From Frateuria_A sp051900425 (GTDB lineage: Bacteria > Pseudomonadota > Gammaproteobacteria > Xanthomonadales > Rhodanobacteraceae), in contig NZ_JBHZGK010000001.1 in assembly GCF_051900425.1 (NCBI RefSeq), positions 463,602-527,601 of the forward strand: a stretch of 64,000 nucleotides of DNA, given 5' to 3'. Under the pieces are notes generated by a model. It worked only from the letters and a program-made list of their open reading frames with translations, did not search any database and had not been told where the DNA came from. Within the stretch, counting starts at the first letter, position 1. Each line of letters opens with the position of its first letter. Shown here one piece after another: positions 58,935 through 64,000 of the stretch. The position numbers and the translations under genes are program-made.

Positions 58935-60914
58935 ATGGATGTATTTGGACTGGCCGACGCGACGTCGGCAGAGGAGCTGGCACGGCTTCGCAAACGGGAG
59001 CTGCGGAACCTCTTGACGTCATACGCCGATGAGGCAGACGTCTTTGCGGAAGTTATTCAGAACGCGTGGGACTCTCTCCTCATTGCAAACGCGAGGCAGT
59101 TGTACCGCCCGGGGGAAGTCCCAACCATTACCGTTGTAATTGGTAGACGTGCGGGCGGTGACCCCCACTACCTGATGGTCGTCGACAACGGCACTGGGAT
59201 GGCGCCTAACGTTGCACGACGGTTCACGGCTCCGGGGTATTCCGCAGAAAAGGCGCTGGGCCGTTCTATTGGATACAAGGGCGTGGGAGCATCTTTCTTT
59301 TTTGCCGCCTCGAACAAGGTCGGGTTCCTGACGCGGGATGCTTCGGGCGCTGTCTCCCAGGCAACCGTATCGGGCGCCTACGCCTGGGTGATGGGGAGCC
59401 AGGAGCCGGTACCGCGTGTTGAAAACGCCATGACCTGTCCTCCGGCGGTTGCTGACCTGCTCAACTTCCAGCGCGGCACGGCCGTGTATTACGAGTTTCA
59501 CGCCGGCGGCAAACCCAAAAGCCTTTCGCACATCGTTATCAACGATTTAGACAAAGAGCGCGAGGCGAAGAAGTGGGCGACGTATCTGGCCGCCAAAACC
59601 GCCCTCGGACAGGTCAACCCGCTGTCTAGTTTTACCCCGACAATCAACGTCTGGTTGGACGATGGTGTGGAGGTTACAAAGACGACCTGGGTGCTAGGGC
59701 CGTATGACCGAACTAGAAACCATCTCGGATACCCCTACCCGTGGCGTGTTTTTGCAGTACACAAGGACGTTGAAGACATCCTCTCGACTCCGGAAGCCAG
59801 TCGGAGTTGGACCCACGCAGGGAAACATCAGGCCCTTAGGTTGCGCTGGAACAAGGAACAGGTGCTGCGCCTCAGTCCACCAATTGACTTTACTGAAGAG
59901 GAGTCCGAGGTTCTGGAGGCGAACTTCGACTTTCTTGATGTATTTTTTGCCTACTCCACGGACGTCTTAGGCGAAGTACACAATCGCACGGGTACGCGCG
60001 CGAAGCAGGTTCGATATGGCGTGCGCTTGGCGGTGGATGGAGTCCCTCAAGGTAGAATGCTCGAGTTCGATCTTACGAGCAACACAGGTCTCGCGAGGCA
60101 GGCGCACGCTCTCTGCGCATTCAAGAAGCTTGAGCTTGACACCGGGCGCAAGATTCCTGCCAGTGAGGTGGTGTCCGAAGTCGTTCGCAAGCTGACCGTC
60201 CGAGCGATGACTCAACTCGCTGACTTCCGCTGGGCGATGAAAAAGAAGCAGCGGTCCGAGCCGGCCATCGACCTCGATTCTTGGCGCAGCAAAGTAGAGG
60301 AGAGGATGTCAGGCTCCATCGTTCGGACGCTATTCGAAAGGCTCGGCTCGCGGTCGCCGCTCCTGGTGGACCCTGACTCTGAGCAGGACGTAATCGCCTT
60401 ATTTACGGGCTTATTGTCGGCGAGCGTCCTGAAAGGCTACACGCTCGCTGCGCTCTCTGGCTTTAATCGTTATGACGGCCTGATCACGATTGACGATTCT
60501 TCCGCTCAGGTTACCAACCACGACGACGCCCTTTCGGTGCAGGCACCAGACGCACACCGCGGTGGAGCGCTTAAAGTGATTGAGTTTAAACAGCAGTTCC
60601 AAGATCTTCTCCTCGACTTCGACGAGGCAAAAAAACGACCGCAGGATATAGATCTGCACGTCTGCTGGACTCTGCCGAAGCTGAATGTAGGGCGCGGCTC
60701 CCTGAGGTACACCTACGGCGACCGAAGGGATTTCCGCCAGGTCTATGGAATGACTCACCTTTGGGCCGACGAGAACGACACCAGCGAGATTCCGGTGATA
60801 TCCCTGAAGCACCTCGTCTGTGAGGCGCTCATGCTGCGCGAGGCAAACGAACCCGGGATCGGCACGGCGCGCTTCAATGAGCTTCTTCTCGCCGATCGAG
60901 ACGCTTCCATCTAG
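58935..60914 (+). CDS. GHKL ATPase with C-terminal PD-(D/E)XK-like nuclease domain (defence candidate)
   Basis: 659 residues; start ATG 58935 behind AGGAAGGGGG (a TTG at 58914 is less likely). Residues about 20-200 form a MutL/Hsp90/MORC-type ATP-binding fold: N box EVIQNAWDS (Glu39, Asn43), G1 DNGTGM (84-89), and G2 GYKGVGASFFFA (113-124). A middle region of about 300 residues follows. The C-terminus reads NRYDGLITI (Asp514) ... LKVIEFKQQF (Glu550, Lys552), helix, DIDLHVCWTL, the D...ExK order of PD-(D/E)XK nucleases. Prokaryotic MORC-like GHKL proteins with restriction-type nuclease domains are known from bioinformatics of restriction-modification islands. Base composition and codon use differ from the rest of the window. 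Not co-directional with metabolism; likely acquired. Confidence 0.82.
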   Translation: MDVFGLADATSAEELARLRKRELRNLLTSYADEADVFAEVIQNAWDSLLIANARQLYRPGEVPTITVVIGRRAGGDPHYLMVVDNGTGMAPNVARRFTAPGYSAEKALGRSIGYKGVGASFFFAASNKVGFLTRDASGAVSQATVSGAYAWVMGSQEPVPRVENAMTCPPAVADLLNFQRGTAVYYEFHAGGKPKSLSHIVINDLDKEREAKKWATYLAAKTALGQVNPLSSFTPTINVWLDDGVEVTKTTWVLGPYDRTRNHLGYPYPWRVFAVHKDVEDILSTPEASRSWTHAGKHQALRLRWNKEQVLRLSPPIDFTEEESEVLEANFDFLDVFFAYSTDVLGEVHNRTGTRAKQVRYGVRLAVDGVPQGRMLEFDLTSNTGLARQAHALCAFKKLELDTGRKIPASEVVSEVVRKLTVRAMTQLADFRWAMKKKQRSEPAIDLDSWRSKVEERMSGSIVRTLFERLGSRSPLLVDPDSEQDVIALFTGLLSASVLKGYTLAALSGFNRYDGLITIDDSSAQVTNHDDALSVQAPDAHRGGALKVIEFKQQFQDLLLDFDEAKKRPQDIDLHVCWTLPKLNVGRGSLRYTYGDRRDFRQVYGMTHLWADENDTSEIPVISLKHLVCEALMLREANEPGIGTARFNELLLADRDASI

Positions 60915-60991
60915 CACAGGTGGCATTCGCTGTCACATAACGGCGACCTAAGAAGCGGGGTCGGTTCGTGCCGGAAGGGGAAAAGCGGCGG

Positions 60992-61024
60992 CAGGTTCAT
61001 TTCCTGCGAGTTGAAGTGAACCTG
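60992..61024. repeat. Short inverted repeat CAGGTTCA...TGAACCTG
   Basis: Perfect 8-base arms around a 17-base loop in the 259-base gap after the GHKL gene. May be a REP relic or terminator; T-poor. The rest of 60915-61173 shows nothing I can name. Confidence 0.55.
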
Positions 61025-61173
61025 ACCCGTTCGCCCCGGCTGGCTCTTTGAGAGAGCCTGTAGAGCATGCTCATAAGCACTGTGATCACCCCCGATCGGT
61101 TAGTGGAGCTGGTGAGACTTTGTTTACAAGAGCTGCATGAACTTACGGCGTCGAGTTTGGCCCATCACTTGGA

Positions 61174-61527
61174 TTAATGCGGCGACGTATGACCTGCCTC
61201 CGCTAGGGATTTCAATTCCTGCGCGTGACGATGGTTGGGATCCGCATATTGAAGTGCCCCAATGTAATGTTTGGCGATGCGGCCATCCTTATCCAGGTTG
61301 GCCGAGCAATGCGCCTGGGCGTGCGAGTATTCGTCGAATTCGCGGAAACGAAGCTTGATCTCATATATCGCATTTACTCCGCGCCCATCTCGGCGAGCGG
61401 AACTCACGATTCCGTTGAATTTGTTTTCTATGAGCCCCACGAAGGACAATTCGTCCAGGTGGGCGTCATCTTTGGCCTCTACGTCGAACCATATTTCTTT
61501 GCTACCAATGTGAAATGAAAAGTTCAA
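61174..61527 (-). CDS. Small hypothetical protein of the accessory region
   Basis: 117 residues if started at TTG 61527 (GGAG 7 bases upstream); an earlier GTG at 61566 would add 13. Unrecognised. Reads NFSFHIGSKEIWFDVEAKDDAHLDELSFVGLI, YEIKLRFREFDEYSHAQAHCSANLDKDGRIAKHYIG, a soluble alpha/beta-like sequence with normal residue balance. A plus-strand frame over the same bases (61225-61518) is possible but looks less protein-like. Convergent to the membrane-protein gene. Real-gene status unsure. Confidence 0.45.
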   Translation of the reverse strand: MNFSFHIGSKEIWFDVEAKDDAHLDELSFVGLIENKFNGIVSSARRDGRGVNAIYEIKLRFREFDEYSHAQAHCSANLDKDGRIAKHYIGALQYADPNHRHAQELKSLAEAGHTSPH

Positions 61528-61671
61528 AGCAAGTCTCCATCGTTGGTGGCGGAGGACGGGTTCCACATTGCCGTATAGCTAGCGCTGGGGATCCAGGTCG
61601 GACGGATCAGCTAACCTAGAGGCTGTTACCGTGACCCGCAAGCACGCCGCGAAAACGTGAAGGAGCAAGCC

Positions 61672-62868
61672 ATGGATAGCAAGACCTCTCCTCTTCTGCC
61701 GTCTCCGATCCCGATCACGTTCTTCGCTACGGACCACGTTAAAGAGTTCGCGCGCGTGTCGGACGTCGTGGAGTGGGCAACGCTCCAGCAGGCGGCCTGG
61801 GTGTCGGCGAAACCGACCCAGCAAGCTCTAGCCCAACAGTGGGAAGCCCAACGATCGCAATGCGTGGTCATCCTGCAGACCGCAACCGTGCTCGGCGCGC
61901 TGCTTGATAAGCCTGCTGATGAGCGAACTCCTCAGGACAATCAGCAGATCACCGACCATCACCAGGCTTTGAGGAACCGGTTGGCTAATTACGCCTCGGG
62001 TCAAGTCTTAAGCACCGAGCACCCGCAGTTTGGCCTCATCCAAGCTCTCGCCGCGGCCGATCCCAATGCTGGCGCCGTATTGTTGGTGTCGTTCATGCCA
62101 AATGGGGCTCAGCTGCTCGACCGGGCGCACACATTGGACGCAATCGTCCGAGCTGGTGCATCCGCCGCGTGGCTAGACAATGCTCGCGGAAAAACTATAA
62201 AGGCTCTTCGCTCGGAACTATCCGCCCTGAAAAGAACTGCGCAAACAGAAATTGAGACTTGGCGTACGACCATAGACGAACACTCTTTGGCGACTCGCGC
62301 GAATCTTCAAGAGCACAAGGACGCCCTTGAAGAACGCACTGGGATGTGGGATCGAATGCGTTCTCGCTGCGAGGACGAGTGGAATGAGCTTAAGCACATT
62401 TATGATGAAAAGCTTGCGCTCTTAGCTCCCACAGAATACTGGCGTACCCGGGCGAACTCTCACAGGACTAAGGCCATTTGGTATGCCGTGGCGTTCGCTC
62501 TGGCGCTGTCAGTTGGTCTTGCGCTTTTCTCGTGGCTGGCTATCGACCACTTGATTAAACCAATCGGCACTTCGGTCGTGTTAGTTCTTTTGCCGGTCCT
62601 CGTGCCAGCATTCGCTGGCGTCTGGGTTCTGCGGATACTCGGACGCTTGCTCTCCGAGAATCTAGCGATCGCTCAAGATGCGTCCGAACGCGAGACGATG
62701 GTTAAGACCTTCCTCTCTCTTATGCGCGACGAGACTACCGGTAAATCGGTAGTGACCGATGAAGATCGGCGCATCATCCTCAACGCTTTGTTTAGGCAGT
62801 CAGCAGTCACGGCAACGGACGACACTCCGCCGATTCATTGGTTGCAGGCTTTCAAGGCTAAGCCTTAG
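61672..62868 (+). CDS. DUF6161-like membrane protein with coiled coil and two TM helices
   Basis: 398 residues; ATG at 61672 has AAGGAG 7 bases upstream. N-terminal globular part (1 to about 170), long helical segment (about 180-250: LRSELSALKRTAQTEIETWRTTIDE, DRMRSRCEDEWNELKHIYDEKLAL) with coiled-coil character, TM helices about 270-291 (WYAVAFALALSVGLALFSWLAI) and 302-322 (VVLVLLPVLVPAFAGVWVL), then a conserved-looking tail ENLAIAQDASERETMVKTFLSLMRDE...VTDEDRRIILNALFRQSA, which I tentatively associate with DUF6161. Inner-membrane anchored. No known activity. Lies between two nuclease-type genes, so a defence or membrane-effector role is possible but only inferred. Confidence 0.75.
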   Translation: MDSKTSPLLPSPIPITFFATDHVKEFARVSDVVEWATLQQAAWVSAKPTQQALAQQWEAQRSQCVVILQTATVLGALLDKPADERTPQDNQQITDHHQALRNRLANYASGQVLSTEHPQFGLIQALAAADPNAGAVLLVSFMPNGAQLLDRAHTLDAIVRAGASAAWLDNARGKTIKALRSELSALKRTAQTEIETWRTTIDEHSLATRANLQEHKDALEERTGMWDRMRSRCEDEWNELKHIYDEKLALLAPTEYWRTRANSHRTKAIWYAVAFALALSVGLALFSWLAIDHLIKPIGTSVVLVLLPVLVPAFAGVWVLRILGRLLSENLAIAQDASERETMVKTFLSLMRDETTGKSVVTDEDRRIILNALFRQSAVTATDDTPPIHWLQAFKAKP

Positions 62869-62891
62869 CAGCTGACTAGAACTAGCCGAAT

Positions 62892-62937
62892 AAAGGGGAC
62901 GTGGTTAATTCAAAAAGGGGTCAGGGTCATTTTTCTC
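62892..62937. repeat. Fragment of the GGGGTCAGRGTCATTTTT repeat
   Basis: AAAGGGGACGTGGTTAATTC then AAAAAGGGGTCAGGGTCATT TTTC, a single-arm copy of the element found as a full palindrome in icmF (one G/A difference in the 18-base core). Marks the gap between the membrane protein and the HNH gene. Confidence 0.75.
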
Positions 62938-62988
62938 CAGCGGCGCGCGCTTTTCTAGTCGACCGCGGGACGTCCAAAGGAGGTTATC

Positions 62989-63909
62989 GTGCCTAACCAT
63001 GCTGAACGTGCCTACCGTGCTTGGCCCATACTAACTGGCGTTGCTAAGCAACGTAATCCACCTATCACCTATGGAGAGCTAGCTTCTCGGCTAGACATAC
63101 ACCACCGTGCTGTGCGCTACGTATTGTCTGAAATCCAAGACTACTGTTTGTCCGAAAAGAAGCCGCCCTTGACGATTCTCGTGGTAAATGCGGCAGACAG
63201 ACTGCCTGGAGAGGGTTTTATTGCTTGGGATGTAGACGATCTAGGTGCCGGAATGGAGCAAGTGACTAGCTTTCCTTGGGACGAAATTGCTAACCCCTTT
63301 TTGTATGCTGCTTCGGGCGACACCGAGGAGGACTTGGCTGAGCGTCTAGTAGCCAACCCATTGCAATCTGAAGATGTGTACGCGCTTGTCAGGGTGCGTG
63401 GTCCGGCTCAGTCGATCTTCAGGAAAGCGCTTCTCCGAGCTTACGACTACCGATGTGCAATTTGTGGTTTGAGCTTTCAGGACGCGCTTGAGGCAGCCCA
63501 CCTTATTCCGTGGCCTCAAGCCACTCCCGCACAACGAATGTCGCCGACCAATGGCGTCCTACTCTGCTCTATCCATCATCGGCTTTTCGATCACGGAATG
63601 ATTACCATCGGGCCAAACTGGACAGTTCGATATTTCGACCCAAGGGGACGAGAGGGTCCGTACTCGGCTATCGATGAGCAGGTTAGTACTACGCTTCACG
63701 GTAAACCGGCCATCATGCCTGCCGACCCGCGCCACCACCCCGCGCCCGAGGCCTTGGCGCATCATTACAAACGGTTTGAGTGGTCGTTTGACGGCGACGT
63801 CCCCCCGCCTTTGAGTAGCACACCGGTTTGGAGTCCAATCCCCCATCCGAAGGAGATTGGACGTGAAGAAACGCTTTTCCGAAGAGCAGATCATCGGCTT
63901 CCTGCGTGA
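62989..63909 (+). CDS. HNH endonuclease with N-terminal winged-helix-like domain, 3' end altered by IS insertion
   Basis: 306-residue open frame. N-terminus (1 to about 75; TYGELASRLDIHHRAVRYVLSEIQDYC) suggests a DNA-reading helix-turn-helix or wedge; the HNH_2-type nuclease core is at about 145-200 with Cys156/Cys159 (CAIC), His171 (AAHLIPW), Asn (NGVLLC) and CSIHHRLFDHG, all key residues present. From about residue 276 the frame enters an IS3-family end (SSTPVWSPIPHPKE...), so the native C-terminus is lost or changed, probably by only a few residues. Resembles nucleases of Type IV/McrA-like restriction. AAAGGAGG lies 9 bases upstream of GTG-CCT... start; ATG or GTG choice: the translation here starts at GTG 62989. 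Confidence 0.85.
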   Translation: MPNHAERAYRAWPILTGVAKQRNPPITYGELASRLDIHHRAVRYVLSEIQDYCLSEKKPPLTILVVNAADRLPGEGFIAWDVDDLGAGMEQVTSFPWDEIANPFLYAASGDTEEDLAERLVANPLQSEDVYALVRVRGPAQSIFRKALLRAYDYRCAICGLSFQDALEAAHLIPWPQATPAQRMSPTNGVLLCSIHHRLFDHGMITIGPNWTVRYFDPRGREGPYSAIDEQVSTTLHGKPAIMPADPRHHPAPEALAHHYKRFEWSFDGDVPPPLSSTPVWSPIPHPKEIGREETLFRRADHRLPA

Positions 63910-64000
63910 GGCGGAAGCCGGCATGGCGGTGAAGGACCTATGCCGCAAACACGGCTTCAGCGAAGCCTCCTACTACCTGTGGCGCAGCAAGTTCGGCGGC
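63814..64000 (+). mobile_element. Left part of an IS3-family insertion sequence (IS407-like group)
   Basis: The transposase-A gene begins at 63863 and the left end lies shortly before it; TGAGTAGCACACCGG at 63814 is a possible terminal inverted repeat (IS3 ends start TG). The right end is outside the window, so the boundary is approximate. It has inserted into the 3' end of the HNH gene. Confidence 0.75.
63863..64000 (+). CDS. IS3-family transposase OrfA, N-terminal part
   Basis: 46 codons to the window edge starting GTG at 63863 behind AGGAG: KKRFSEEQIIGFLREAEAGM then DLCRKHGFSEASYYLWRSKF. This is the HTH_Tnp_1 domain that opens OrfA of IS407/IS1404-type elements; OrfB with the DDE integrase core should follow outside. 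Confidence 0.93.
   Translation, partial: MKKRFSEEQIIGFLREAEAGMAVKDLCRKHGFSEASYYLWRSKFGG

Noticed and set aside
61225..61518. 97-codon plus-strand ORF over the small minus-strand gene
   Set aside because: Less protein-like composition and no clear ribosome site; kept only as an alternative.

Overview
The window is a high-G+C chromosomal segment of a gammaproteobacterium. Several things point to the Lysobacterales (Xanthomonadales), most likely Rhodanobacteraceae: the rpmI-rplT-pheS-pheT-ihfA-merR order, the Xanthomonadaceae-like dispersed repeats, a fused isobutyryl-CoA mutase and a feoA-feoB-Cys-rich-protein operon. The placement is inferred from gene content and style, since there is no rRNA here. 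No CRISPR array or rRNA is present. One tRNA, tRNA-Pro(GGG), is present.

Layout. 0-9 kb: a truncated POT peptide transporter, diacylglycerol kinase, a LemA-TPM-TPM cluster, a secreted S9 peptidase, lgt, a GYF-AIM24 protein and thymidylate synthase. 9-16 kb: a minus-strand run led by dabB-dabA (inorganic-carbon uptake), followed by tsaC/sua5, a zinc-ribbon protein and a small protein, with a divergent LysR regulator. 16-18.5 kb: two GNAT acetyltransferases and HMG-CoA lyase. 18.6-23.6 kb: the translation cluster rpmI-rplT, pheS-pheT-ihfA-merR, tRNA-Pro. 24-30 kb: divergent serA and D-2-hydroxyglutarate dehydrogenase, prolyl aminopeptidase, upp and a class III aminotransferase. 30.4-35.1 kb: a five-gene ABC exporter / two DesK-type kinases / response regulator operon. 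35-48 kb: methylglutaconyl-CoA hydratase, the feo operon, methylcrotonoyl-CoA carboxylase beta, a thiolase, a lipidated subtilisin autotransporter, isovaleryl-CoA dehydrogenase and a leucine-type dehydrogenase. 48-55 kb: envelope and regulatory genes (YXWGXW protein, M48 lipoprotein, TetR/hydrolase pair, two EF-hand proteins, MocR regulator, outer-membrane protein). 55.3-58.9 kb: icmF.

Metabolic theme. Almost the whole leucine catabolic route is present but scattered over 30 kb: amino-acid dehydrogenase, isovaleryl-CoA dehydrogenase, MCC beta, methylglutaconyl-CoA hydratase, HMG-CoA lyase and a thiolase. IcmF acts on related branched acyl-CoAs.

Accessory end. From about 58.9 kb base composition and codon use change: the DNA is visibly less G+C-rich and less biased. 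The genes become a GHKL ATPase with an apparent PD-(D/E)XK nuclease domain, a small unknown protein on the opposite strand, a coiled-coil/two-TM membrane protein, and an HNH nuclease whose 3' end runs into an IS3-family element at the window edge. This looks like a defence-type cassette and is the best candidate here for an undescribed system. A second unusual feature is icmF itself, whose reading frame has absorbed two dispersed palindromic repeats, including an 88-bp element with perfect 28-bp arms, without being broken.
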